A stretch of DNA of 64,000 nt from the NCBI GenBank assembly GCA_016647705.1, contig CM028339.1, positions 26,257,173 to 26,321,172 on the forward strand. The letters are read 5' to 3'. Shown piece by piece: positions 24,983 to 35,606 of this stretch (positions are counted from its first letter, which is position 1; each line of letters starts with the position of its first letter). The notes beneath the pieces are model-generated. The model saw only the letters and a list, made by a program, of their open reading frames with translations. It did no database searches and was not told where the DNA came from. The position numbers were made by a program, and so were the translations under genes. This DNA is from Eucommia ulmoides (taxonomy: Eukaryota > Streptophyta > Magnoliopsida > Garryales > Eucommiaceae).

Positions 24983-25146
24983 GAAGAAATAGAGATACAA
25001 TATATATTATACCATGCTTTTACTCTGGTGCGAAGAGGGGTATGGGGAGAGGAGAGAGATGATGAGAGAGGAGACGGAGTTGGGGTACATGACTCTTCCT
25101 CCTCTTCTTCTTCTTCATAAATGGTTTCCACAAGTAGTGTTCTCAT
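21567..25146 (-). CDS. BTB/POZ-NPH3 family protein (At3g49900-like)
   Basis: Likely a substrate adaptor for CUL3 ubiquitin ligases, in the NPH3/RPT2 family. I built four exons on the minus strand: 25013-25146, 24852-24921, 22437-22955 and 21567-22319. All introns are GT-AG and the frame holds throughout (1476 nt, 491 residues plus stop). Exon 1 gives an acidic, Ser/Pro-rich N-terminus with eight Glu (11-18). Exon 2 gives the BTB start (ETDVVICVQGSCFHLHK). Exon 3 completes the BTB and the start of the NPH3 region (ALVADFCYGG, FNVAALRTAAELLEMTE). Exon 4 has the signature NPRMPLRFVAQAMFIEQL (275-292) and a predicted coiled coil (about 325-367), then a Ser/Arg-rich tail. The start ATG at 25146 is a choice; in-frame ATGs also exist at 25179, 25191 and 25293. 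The protein is shorter than classical NPH3, as expected for this subgroup. The At3g49900 match is from memory. Confidence 0.88.
22357..22416. repeat. (CA)n(GA)n microsatellite in intron 3 of the BTB gene
   Basis: A compound dinucleotide tract filling about half of the 117-base intron 22320-22436. In gene orientation it reads (CT)n(GT)n shortly after the donor GTAAGAG. The intron length is divisible by three and it has no stop codon in the gene's frame. Confidence 0.9.
22956..24851 (-). other. Intron 2 of the BTB gene
   Basis: An AT-rich intron of 1896 bases, with donor AAA/GTATGT at 24851 and acceptor TTTTTCTTAG at 22956. Apart from the TA/GA microsatellite near its 5' end I recognise no element or coding sequence in it. 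Confidence 0.75.
24772..24832. repeat. (TA)n(GA)n microsatellite in intron 2 of the BTB gene
   Basis: About sixteen TA units followed by about twelve GA units, ending 20 bases downstream (in gene orientation) of the exon 2 donor. Confidence 0.95.
24950..24979. repeat. (GA)n microsatellite in intron 1 of the BTB gene
   Basis: About fourteen GA units within the 91-base intron 24922-25012. Confidence 0.95.
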
Positions 25147-26425
25147 ACAGCAACCCCTCAATGTTGCTTCTTCTTCCATGGCCAGGGCCATGAAGCCTAA
25201 AGGCCTTCTTTTTTTATTCCTTCCCTTTCGAAAGAAAAATAAAAAACAGGAAAGGAGAAACCCAGCAGTTACCAAAACCCTATCGATCATCAATGCTGCT
25301 TTTAATTAGCATGTCGTTTTGTTTAAAGAGGATGGAGAGTGAGAAGGTGAGAAATTCCAAGGGGTTTGGGAGGGGTGGGGGATTTATTAGGTTGGCGCAT
25401 TCATTGTATGCATGTGAATGTCATACAACCATAAATGCCTTTGCCTTCATTCTTTCCCTCCAATTCAAAACTCCCTCCCTCCCTCCCAGATTTTGAATTA
25501 TTTATTAAGTTCCTTTTCTTTTAGTCAAACAAAACTGAAAATCTAATTATAATTTTTAAAGTAAATTCAAAATTGTACCAATATGAATTTTTAAGTTTTT
25601 ATCGTGATAAATTTTTAATTCTAATATGAGACTCTAATTCAATAGAATCAAGAGAAAATAATCACCGGGACACATTTTAAGGCACAAAATACCATTTATA
25701 CGTACGATATATAAGTATACCAAATAATTTTGTTAACTCGATATTTTTAAATTAAATAATTATATTTTAAAAAAAATTCGAATTTTGTATGACAAAAAAA
25801 TTTACTACTGATTTTCGGAATTGATGTGTGATTAAAATTTTCTTCTTATGTTGTATTCAAATAAAAAAGTTAACACAAATAAAGGTAGTCTAGATATTCC
25901 CGAAATATCTATTCCAAAAAAAATAGTGTTTACCATAATTAATTATACTAAAAACTTGATGCTGTAAAAAATCTCCAACACTTATAAACAACTCCCCACG
26001 TGTTAGAAACCTCCATAGCCTGTAACCTGAACTTACAAAATTAGTTAACTCCAAGGGACACTAGTGTGGTGTCGGTCAAAGAACCTCCGGCATGAGAATA
26101 AATTCGTCTGTTTGTGATGAAAAATCTTTCAATAGTAACAAGCCACACCTTGACCTCATGGTACCCGTCTTCATATATAGACCATTTATCCTGCATTGCC
26201 CATTCATGCTACCACACCCTCCACGATCCCTTCTTTAACCTCATGGAAACTATTCATGATCCCATTAAGGAACGTAAAACCATTACGTCTCTCTACATGC
26301 ACGGGATCGTGGGGGTTCCTAAAAAATTACTCAACGACCTTCCATTGTTGGTCTTACTTGCTTGTGATCAGGCCCAATCAGGAGGTCTTCTTCTATTCAT
26401 GTCATCCCAAACATGGTTGGACTTT
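25147..26425. other. Upstream region of the BTB gene
   Basis: Probable 5' leader and promoter. The sequence to about 25310 remains open in the gene's frame, so the leader or an N-terminal extension could reach 25293. A 'ctccctccctccctccc' pyrimidine run is at 25465-25488. The rest is AT-rich. The plus-strand open stretches 25121-25309 and 26114-26645 have no recognised family and are probably not genes. Confidence 0.4.
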
Positions 26426-26650
26426 TTATGAACCATTATATTTACTCACGTGTTGGACTCCCTTAGTGAACCAATCGTACACAATTTTGGCCACTGGCAC
26501 AGTTGCCCCATGGGCGATTGCCAAGTCATTTCCTGTGGGTCGAATTTTACTACCTGACCCGACCCATCGTCCCCTAACTAGCTTCAAAATATCGTGGATG
26601 AGAATTTTCCCCACATCAAAACTCTTGCAAGTAATCATGCAATAAGTCAA
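26426..26650 (-). pseudogene. Possible retroelement ORF fragment
   Basis: A 74-residue open stretch with SFDVGKILIHDILKL, which recalls the DVGKII-x-x-I segment of the 'putative plant transposon protein' (Athila ORF1-like) family. The sequence breaks up on both sides. The assignment rests on one short motif and is weak. Confidence 0.25.
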
Positions 26651-26980
26651 CTTTGTTTTGTTATTTACATGATTAAATTACAAAATCATCATTGTCTATT
26701 TTAAAATTTTTAAAATGACATCTCAATCATATTTGTTGAATAAAAGAAATATAATATGTGTTGAATTCAACACGTTAATTTAAAATTAGTTATTCTTGAT
26801 TGTGTTGAAATCAGTAATAGATGCACTTTAATTTATAACAATTTCATTAATTTAAATCAAAAAAATTAATTTATCAATTTGTTCAAAGTAGAAGTAAAGT
26901 GTAACTTTTTGAAGTAGAGAAGGTTAAAGAGATAATTAAAAAAAAATAGAGGGAGTAAAAGATATTTTATCCTTTATTAA

Positions 26981-27480
26981 TGTAAACTAATGCGAAAACA
27001 TTAAAACGGAAGCGTATCTTTGGTACTTAGAAAACTCGTTTACAATCCGTTCTTTGTTTGTTTTCTTGCCGGTAAAAAAAATACTACTAGAGTATTATTT
27101 GATAATATCCTCACACTCACTAGCCTAGATCACCCAAATTTTCTATAATCTGGTAGAATTAAAAACTTTAGAGGTATCAATACCTATTTATAGAGAAAAT
27201 CTCAAAAGAGTGTTTTCGTTTCAATAGTGTCTAATGAATAGACATGATCTTTGAAATCAAGAGGTGCAACCATTTATAAGGTAACTATCCATGAAACTTG
27301 GGGTCCATGTGGACATTCTATGGGTCGACCTGACCCGCTCCATAATCCACATCTCCCACTCGGACACAATAGGCACCAAATGTGCTTCTCTCTTTAAACT
27401 CATGCATTATACTCTCTTCATACAAGTTAATGGTGTGTGCGACAGACAAATATCTTCAAACAATGTATAAGCACCATATT
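26981..27480 (-). mobile_element. 3' LTR of the outer copia element
   Basis: 26981-27360 is collinear with 41040-41395 and 48738-49075 (landmarks: 'attaaaacggaagcgta', 'ttcttgccggtaa', 'tatttatagagaaaatc', 'ccatgaaacttgg', 'cccactcgg'). It begins TGTAAACTAATG on the plus strand, equivalent to the LTR edge next to the primer-binding site at 41040. The upper limit is not resolved; 27480 is approximate, and 27480-28380 is AT-rich LTR or internal sequence. Confidence 0.65.
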
Positions 27481-28381
27481 AAGTTTCTATCTAACTGACA
27501 TGGAAATATTCCGCTGCAAAATAAAATACTTGTCTATGTCCCAGACCAATTCAGTCAGATTAAATTAAACATTTCTAACCCCTCTAGAGTTTAAAACTCA
27601 GATCATACTTAATTTCTTTTGCAATAGCGTGCTTATTTTCCAAAAAAAATATAATATATATAATATAATTTTGAAAAATAACTTTATATGTGGTGGCTAC
27701 CATTAAGCACCGTACACTATAATTTTTCGCAAGATGTTACTCAATTATCTTCCTTTGATTCTCATGTTACTTAACTTCTGTTTGATTGTTTTCCTAGACA
27801 TTGTTTTCCTAGACATGTCCTTTTAGACCGCATCAATCAAGGTAATAGGATAATAAGCTAAAGTAGAAACATCAAATTTATAAACTATAACATAGTTGAG
27901 AGTCATAAGGGCACAATTAGATCATTATAATTAATGATCTACATATATAGCGCTCATACATTTCTCATTCCCCATGTAGTCGTCTTAAAGAACTTATATG
28001 ATTTATATGCTACGATATTATAATCACAAAAAAATGAGGATGTCATTCTAAATTACCGACTAAATTCAAGTCCAATTACTATATAAATGATTGACTTGAG
28101 AACTTTAAGCTGGTATGTTCTCGAGTATACATTTGAAATCTCATATTCGGCTATTCTCAAGCTACATAAAGTAAGAGAAAACTTTCATGTTTTTTTTTTT
28201 TTCATAAACATGATCTTGGTTTATCCAAGGCGACACTGTAAAGAATTCTCTAATTCAATCTTCTGAATTCTAAAGTCTCATCTTGCGCGATATCTTAGTG
28301 TCAAGACTGGTTATTGTGTGACTAGCCAACTATTTATCCTAGTGACATCTACCATCATGGTAATAATGTGGGCTATGAAAA

Positions 28382-28951
28382 TTATCCTAAATTATTTATC
28401 AGACTTTTAATGAATGCAAATAAAGTATGAAATTGTAAATGGTCATTGTGATACTTAGGATCCTTAACATATGTGAGGGCAACTATACTATCGCAATATA
28501 TGGTTACAAGATCTGCAAAATATGAGACTATCTCAAGACTTTCTAAAAATCTTTTTAACCAAACAACCTCTTGAAAAGTTGAAACACAAGCAACATATTC
28601 TACTTCCATAGTGGATAGTACTATGCATGATTGCTCTTTACTAGACGACAAAACAGTACCATTGCTGAGTATAAAAGCATATCCTGATGTGAACTTAAGT
28701 TCGTTCAAGTCACCACTCCAATTTGCATCAGTATATCTTTGCAAATGTATATTTCCACCACAATAGAAAAGCATATAGTCTCCAATTCCCCGAATATACC
28801 ACAAGATCCTTTTAACTACTCTCCAATAAACAATTCCTAGATTGCTTTGAAAACGACTAACCAACCACACAACATAAAATATGTTTGGTCGTTTATAGAC
28901 TATGCCATACATTAGCCTTCCAATTGCACTTGCATATGGTATATGAGACAT
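28382..28951 (-). pseudogene. Ty1/copia pol fragment, RNase H
   Basis: 189 residues from the end of copia pol. IPYASAIGRLMYGI opens the connection region; YTDANWSGDLNELKFTSGYA and SSKEQSCIVLSTMEVEYVA form the RNase H core with its catalytic acidic residues. The tail ends KSLINNLG. Upstream, DLCLRTNVEK is readable up to about 29000, where homology stops at a T-run. Confidence 0.85.
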
Positions 28952-29029
28952 TTCTTATTTTTCAACATTAGTTCTAAGACAAAGATCAAAACTCAAGGCA
29001 CTAACCTTCTCAACATAAGACCAGACGTG

Positions 29030-29411
29030 CTCGGAATCTTTTTTTTTTTTTTTAGAGAAACGAAGCGAGCAGTGGTGTGGAGACACGTTATGTAGACTGA
29101 ACAAGCCCGTCAGTTAAGGCGCGTTTCCGTAGATCTAGACTCAACTTGATAGATTCAGTGAGGCGGTCTAGTAGTTGTCCGTGGGTAGATGGAGGCAAGG
29201 CAGTTGAGTTAAGTGACTACTCAAATCTTATCCTATAGCCCGTCTCGTGACTATAGCATAGCACGAGATCGTAACTAGCTGACCTCTGATCTATTTTCCT
29301 CTCGATATCGGGCCTTGCCCCGTTGTCGAGTTGTAAAATCGAGACTTGTCTCTTTCTATTATCAAGAAATACGTAAGTCCATAACTGTTGTTGCAACCAA
29401 CGCACTCTATA
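29030..29411. other. Unidentified segment at a truncated-LTR junction
   Basis: About 380 bases between the copia pol fragment and the start of homology of the gypsy 3' LTR at 29412. It begins with a 15-base T-run and is less AT-rich than its surroundings (for example 'gcccgtctcgtgactatag', 'gggccttgccccgttgtcg'). It matches neither LTR. Confidence 0.5.
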
Positions 29412-30496
29412 TCGTTTTGCACACCCACACCCACACACCGCAGCAGCAGCAACACTCCCATACCTGACAAAACACACGCCGGCGACGCCACACCTCCAAT
29501 CACAACCCCACGATTACCGTCGGCCCATGCCCACCGGCGACACCCATACGCACACCCACACAACCGACACACCCACCACCGGAGGAACACACCCACACCG
29601 TCAACACTAAAGAACACCCACACGCAGACGTCAACCATTTGGACGCAGCAACCCACGAAATCGACAACGTCCACCGGCCGACGACGCCCTCTCTCTCTAC
29701 TCTCCATTCCGGCGACCACACCGACACACCTAATTGACCTAACAATCACACACCGGAGACGCTGAACAAACCACACAGAACACGTATACACACTTTACCG
29801 AACGACAGCGATGATTACGCACTACCGGACGAACGGCGATCCCATACCCACCGGAGCGACCGGCTCTCTCTCTCTCCCTCTGAAATTTAACGACAGCACA
29901 CACTCATACGAAGAACCCAAACACCTACCCACACTGCGTTTCTATTTTCTGTTTTGAGTTTTCGTAGCCGGCAAGCTTTCTCTCTCTAACCTACCACCGA
30001 CGACGAACGTCGGTTGTCCGACCTGCTCTCTGTCTGTTTCTCTCTTTTCATGCTTCTCGTTTCCTTCATATATAATGCATCTATCAAGTGGCTGAGGAGT
30101 TTCTCTACGAATGCCACGTCTCCCACTTCCCGATTCTTCTCTACCTCCGACGGATTCGATGGCACACAGTACACACGTATGGGTTTGTATATATATATAT
30201 TAAAATAAAGTTTTTTTCTTAATTACTCTTCCTCCCCCCTAATTCTTAAAATTCTCTTTTTTAATCCAATATCAACTTCTTTAAAAGTTCTAAAAATTAA
30301 AATTTCACCCCTTTTAATTTTCAATTTAAAAAGTTAAATGCTAATTTTGGATAAAATATTTTTTCCTAAATTTTCAATTTAAACCCTAAACTTTTTAAAT
30401 TTGAATTTTTAATTGACTCAAATTCTCCCGATTTTTTTTTTCCATTACTCTAAAATGCAACTAAAATGACGTATGCGCTACGATTGAGGTCTTACA
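29412..30496 (-). mobile_element. Truncated 3' LTR of the chromovirus
   Basis: Matches 37202-38312 closely (shared 'cgttttgc', 'gcaacactcccatacctg', 'cttctcgtttccttc') but lacks the equivalent of 35607-37201. It ends CTTACA at 30496, next to the polypurine tract. CA-rich stretches create open frames on both strands (29291-29791, 29388-29765) that are not genes. Confidence 0.85.
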
Positions 30497-33423
30497 ACTC
30501 TTCCCTCCTAAAAGAAATTTTGTCCCGAAATTTTATTACCGAATCGAACAAAAGTGGGTATTCGTTCTTCATCTCGTCCTCTCGCTCACATGTCGCCTCT
30601 TCTACTGTATGACTACGTCATAATACTTTGACTAATAGGATCGTTTTCGTTCGCAACACCTGGTCCTTACAGTTTAGGATTTAGACTAGCTACTCAACGT
30701 AGGTCAAATCTGCTTCCAATTCGATCGGCTGTGAAAACAACACATGAGAAAGGTCTAGCACAAATTAGAGCATTAATACATTGAAAACTTCATGAAATCA
30801 AGACAATTCTGGCGGTAATGCAAGCCGTTACGTCGTAGTGTAAACTCGATCTAAAATTTCATATGGTCCGATGTATTTTGGACTCAATTTTCTCTTCTTC
30901 CCGAACCTTATTATGTCTTCCCATGGAGAAATAACGTAAGAACACATGATCCTCCGCTTCGAACTCCCACTTCCGCCGGCGCTTGTCTGCATAACTCTTT
31001 TGTCAACTCTGAAAAAAATTTCAATCTTTCCCGAATCACCTCTACTTTATCTGTTGTCACCTGAGCTATATCCGTCATCAATAATTTGCGTTCACCCATC
31101 TCAGTCCAACAGACTGGGGTTCAGTATCTCCTACCATACAACGCTTCATACGGGGCCATCTCGATTGCCGAATGGTAGCTGTTATTGTAGGCGAATTCCA
31201 TGAACGGCAAATGATTATCCCAGCTACCAGGAAATTTCATAACACCTCCCCTCAATATCCTCCAACGTCTGAGTCGTAAACTCTGATTGACCGTCTGTCT
31301 GAGGATGGAAAGCGGTGCTAAATTTTAGCTTAGTACCTAAAGCAGTTTGGAGGTTCGACTAAAACTTCGAAGTAAACCTCGAATCTCTCCCCGACACTAT
31401 AGACATCGGTGCACCATGCAACCTAACAATCTCATTGATATACAATTGGACATACTTTTCAAGAGAATACGTCGTCTTTACGATCAGAAATGAGCGGACT
31501 TGGTAAGCCGATCAACGATCACCCATATAGAATTATGCCCCCTTTTTCTTTTCTTTTTTTCTTTTTTTAATTCTGAATTCTCTCCAATTGAACGTAAGAC
31601 TTCTACGCTTCAAAAATACGACTAATTAACGTTTGCCTCAAAGTCAAAGTCACAAGTAACGCTGTCTTCTGACCAACCGCCAATTGAACTCATAAGGATC
31701 TCAATTCAGCATACAGATTAGTATGAACGACTCTAATGTGCACGATCGAATCCGCCGATTTCTGACTCAACGCATCCGCTACAACATTAGCTTTTCCCGG
31801 GTGATAGTGGATAGTGCAATCATAGTCTTTAATCAACTCTATCCAATGTCTCTGTCGCAAATTTAATTCCTTCTGTAAATATTTCAAACTTTGATGGTCG
31901 GTGTGGATTCCACACGTCTTGTTATGCAAGTAGTGTGTCCAAATCTTTGAGGCAAAAATAATCGCTGCCAGCTCCAGATCATGTGTCGAGTAATTTTGCT
32001 TATGATTCTTCAATTGTCGAGATGCGTATGTGATTACATGACCATGTTGTATCAGAACACATCCTAGCCTTTGGTAGGATGCATCACTATAAAACACAAA
32101 ACCACCCCTTCCGTCGGGAGGGATAGTATTGGTGCCGATATCAATCTACTCTTCAACTCCTGAAAACTCTATTCGCATTTGTCAGTCCACACAAATTTGG
32201 ATTCCTTGCGATCGAACGAGTCAACGGGGCAATTATAATAGAAAATCCCTGCACAACCCGTTGAGATTAACCCGCCAATCCTAAAAAGTTTTGAATTTCA
32301 GTCACATTTTTTTGGTATTGCTCACTGAACAACAGCTTCAACTTTCTTTAGGTTCACCTAAATATCGTTCCTAAAATAATATACCCCAAAAACACTACAT
32401 AATCTAACAAAAAATTTGCATTTACTGTACTTCACATATAACCTCTTCTCCCGCCACGTCTGTAACACAATTCGAAGATGTTCTGCAAGCTCGTCTCTGC
32501 TTTGGGAATAGATCAATGAATACGATAATAAATTAATCCAGATAAAGTTGAAAGACCCGATTCATCAAGTTCATGAAGGCAACAGGAGCATTTATCAATC
32601 CGGAGGGCATAACCAAGAATTCATAGTGTCCATATCTCGTACAGAATGCCATTTTCGCCACATCACTATCTCTGACTTTCAATTGGTGATACCCCGATCG
32701 AAGATCTATCTGGGAAAACACTTTAGCCTTCTAGAGATGGTCAAACAAGTCATCAATCCTAAGTAACGGATATTTATTACAGACGGTAACCCTATTCAGT
32801 AGCCGATAGTCGATACACATTCTCAAAGTGCCACCCATCTTCTTCACGAACAAACTGTGGCTAATCATAGGGAAACGTTAAGTTTGATACATCTACGATC
32901 TAATAAATCTTGCAACGAAATCTTGCAACTGCACTTTCAATTCTTTCTTCTTGGTAGGCGCCATACGATAAGGGAGAATCGATATAGAAGCAATTCATAG
33001 AAGCAACTCAATAATGACTTCCATCTCCCTATGTAATGGCAACCCTAGCCATTCTTCTGGAAAATACGTTGGGAAAATCTCTGACTACTAAATATCCGTC
33101 GTCTGAACTTCTTTCTGACTGATGTCAATCACATGCGCGAGGTATCCCAGACATCATTTCTTCAATAATCTCCTAGCTTCTAAGGCTAAAATCAAACCGA
33201 TAGGAGTAATAATTATGTTTCCCGAGAATACAAATTTCGGCTCGCCTGAGATTTGAAAGGTTACTTTCTTCTTAAAACCATCCACCGTGGTATAACAGCC
33301 GAACCACAAATCCATATCCAGTATTACATCAAGATCGTAAATATTCAGGGGTGATAGATCTACTGACAATTTTCTACCACCAATATGAAATGAACTATAT
33401 TTATACGCACTAACTATTAACAC
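30497..33423 (-). pseudogene. Chromovirus pol pseudogene
   Basis: Read downward on the minus strand. Protease tail: 33423-33154 (LNIYDLDVILDMDLWFG). Reverse transcriptase: 32721-32533 ([33 protein letters not shown]), where the expected FIDD catalytic motif reads FIDL. RNase H: 32097-31690 ([39 protein letters not shown]). Integrase: about 31560-30911 (IWVIVDRLTKSAHFL, HPQTDGQSE), where the usual VSDRD reads VSGRD, so the second catalytic aspartate is glycine. Chromodomain end: 30610-30530 (EEATCEREDEMKNEYPLLF). Several frameshifts and stops; not functional. Confidence 0.85.
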
Positions 33424-33848
33424 GGACTCATAGTTCTCGACTATTTCCTACCCATCGTTCTCTATTAATTCACGCTGCGTTTGCCCATCTCGTATAACTT
33501 TTAAATCTGTCTGCCCGTCAATCTAAAACGTATTTCCAAAGTAAATCCTTTCTAGATTAGTCTACCTCTTATCTCCTCCATTTTATTTCAGATTTTTATT
33601 TCGTACCGCCGAATGGTCGTCTTTTTCTGCTTTAAACATATAAACCTCCTTTCCCACTAAAATCACGAGCACACCCACACATTTCCGATAGAATCCGCGT
33701 ATTTCAAATAGTAACGTAGGGTGTCGTGTAGGGCTGGCAAAACAGGTAACAGGTCGTGTAACAGGTCATTACACGATAACACGAAACACGATAAGACCCA
33801 AACACGAACACGACACGATAAGCTTATCGTGTCAGACTACCCAAACAC

Positions 33849-34281
33849 TAGGGTTGGTCATGGGTCGGGCCGGGCCGGGTTCGGGCCGGGCTTTAGGTAG
33901 GATATTACAAAAAAGTGCCCGGCCCTAGCCCGGCCCGGCCCTAAGTTCGGGCCTGGTTTTTATTCCCAAGCCCGGCCCTATCAAAATAATTAGGGCCCTA
34001 GCCCAACCCTCGGGCCGGCCTGGCCCTATAATTTTTTTTTTTTTTTTTCAAACCAAATCAACCCAAATTAAACACAATCACATTCAAACAAAAAAAAAAA
34101 AAAAAACTGTGGTTGGTACATTTGCTACAAGATTCATCTACACAAACATATTCATTACCATGCATTTTTACAACCAAAAAAGGCCACATTCACATTCCAA
34201 CCGAAAAAAAAACTGCAAAGAGAAAAATACAACATTCAAATCAAATCAAACACAATCACAAATTAAATTTGTCTATATTTA

Positions 34282-34350
<69 letters not shown>

Positions 34351-34541
34351 TTAAATCCTCGGGCCGGGCCGGGCCGGCCCTATAAAATATTGGCCTTGCC
34401 CAAGTCCGGCCCTAATTTTACTCGGGCCTAACTTTTATAGTCCAAGCCCGGCCCACGGGCTCAAAACACATGCCCAAGCCCTAAAAAATAGTGGGCGGGC
34501 TTGGCGGGCCGGGCGGGCCCCCAAGCCCATGACCATCCCTA
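33849..34541. mobile_element. Nested hAT-type element, target duplication CCAAACAC
   Basis: The left end TAGGGTTGGTCATGGGTCGG and the inverted right end TAGGGATGGTCATGGGCTTG are flanked by a perfect 8-base duplication CCAAACAC (33841-33848 and 34542-34549). The subterminal regions are built of 'gggccgggcc' words. An (AT)n tract lies in the middle. No coding capacity. It inserted into the element 33729-35059 close to its left end. Confidence 0.93.
34287..34346. repeat. (AT)n microsatellite
   Basis: Thirty uninterrupted AT units inside the inner hAT-type element. Confidence 0.95.
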
Positions 34542-35067
34542 CCAAACACGAACACGACACGAAAATTATCGTGTCGACACGACACGACACAATAATTTTT
34601 TGTGTCACACGATGACACGAAACCTATCAGGTAAACACGACACGATAAGACCTGATAGGTTTCTATTATACATTAATCTACCCATTACACGTTAACCCAT
34701 TACACGTTAACGACTTGTTAACCTGTTAATTTAAAACCATCTTAACAAATTATTATATATATTAAGTACTAATTTATAATATTTGATAATTTGAGGGGTG
34801 TAAAAATAATTTATTAAATTAACGGGTAACCTATTGGGTCATAGGTTATCGTGTAACCTGAATACACGAAATTCTTATCGTGTCTTATCGTGTAACCTAT
34901 TGGGTTATCAGGTCAACCTGATAACCTGCACTATTTCTTATCAGGTTATCGGGTCTGACACGATAACGACCCGATACCTGATAAGCAAAACCTAGACCTG
35001 CTAATTTCGTGTCGGTCTCGTGTCGTGTCATCGTGTAAATACCTGTTTTGCCAGCCCTAGTGTCGTG

Positions 35068-35585
35068 ACATTGCATAAATAAAGTGTTGTCAATAGATTT
35101 CAATTCAATGAATAACTTAACATTTGACGAAATAAGTACACTCTACCATACTATTGGTTCAGCACTAAAAACATTACGTACTACCGACAGGGAGTCCCAA
35201 TGTCAAATACTACGAATAAAATTACTTATCAGTTATAATTTAATATTCCCAACCACTAGCACTCCCACAATCGCAATTTACCCATTACCACTACCAACCA
35301 CCCCATCAAACCACCAACAAGCAGTATCACACTTCGTTGCACCCACTAATTGCCAACAAGACAACTAATCATGCACGATACCAATATATCATCTAATGCA
35401 ATGCAATAACTATTACTCGCGTGCCGAACTCACCTATTGACACCCTATCTCACGGTCCACTACTAGCTCGACACTATTTATCGACACCCTATCTCAAAGT
35501 CCCCTACTGACTAGATGACTGACATGTCTTCCTATCTCATGATCCTCTATTGTCACAACTACTGGCAAGTCTATAGAACCTATAA
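35068..35585. other. Chromovirus 5' leader/gag region, largely deleted
   Basis: Only about 520 bases separate the hAT insertion from the primer-binding site, too little for a normal gag. Phrases such as 'gacaccctatctca' recur twice (about 35439 and 35482). No gag domain recognised. Confidence 0.45.
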
Positions 35586-35606
35586 CCTAGGTTCTGATAC
35601 CAAAAT
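35586..35606 (-). other. Primer-binding site of the chromovirus
   Basis: On the minus strand TTGGTATCAGAACCTAGG follows the LTR end TGTGACA after three bases. TGGTATCAGA is the complement of the initiator tRNA-Met 3' end used by most plant LTR retrotransposons. Confidence 0.85.

Larger units (their letters stand above)
33729..35059. mobile_element. hAT-type non-autonomous element, target duplication GTGTCGTG
   Basis: Terminal inverted repeats TAGGGCTGGCAAAACAGGTA at both ends (inverted at the right), flanked by a perfect 8-base duplication GTGTCGTG (33721-33728 and 35060-35067), the hAT hallmark. Inner parts are full of 'cgtgt'/'acacg' words forming subterminal repeats. There is no transposase. 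A second hAT-type element is nested at 33849-34541. It lies upstream of the protease remnant of the chromovirus. Confidence 0.92.

Noticed and set aside
26114..26645. Two overlapping plus-strand open frames of 105 and 149 residues
   Set aside because: No recognisable domain; the opposite strand shows a weak transposon-like peptide instead.
29291..29791. 166-residue Cys/Val-rich open frame, and its partners at 37089-37591
   Set aside because: Lies in CA-rich LTR sequence duplicated in both chromovirus LTRs; composition alone explains it.
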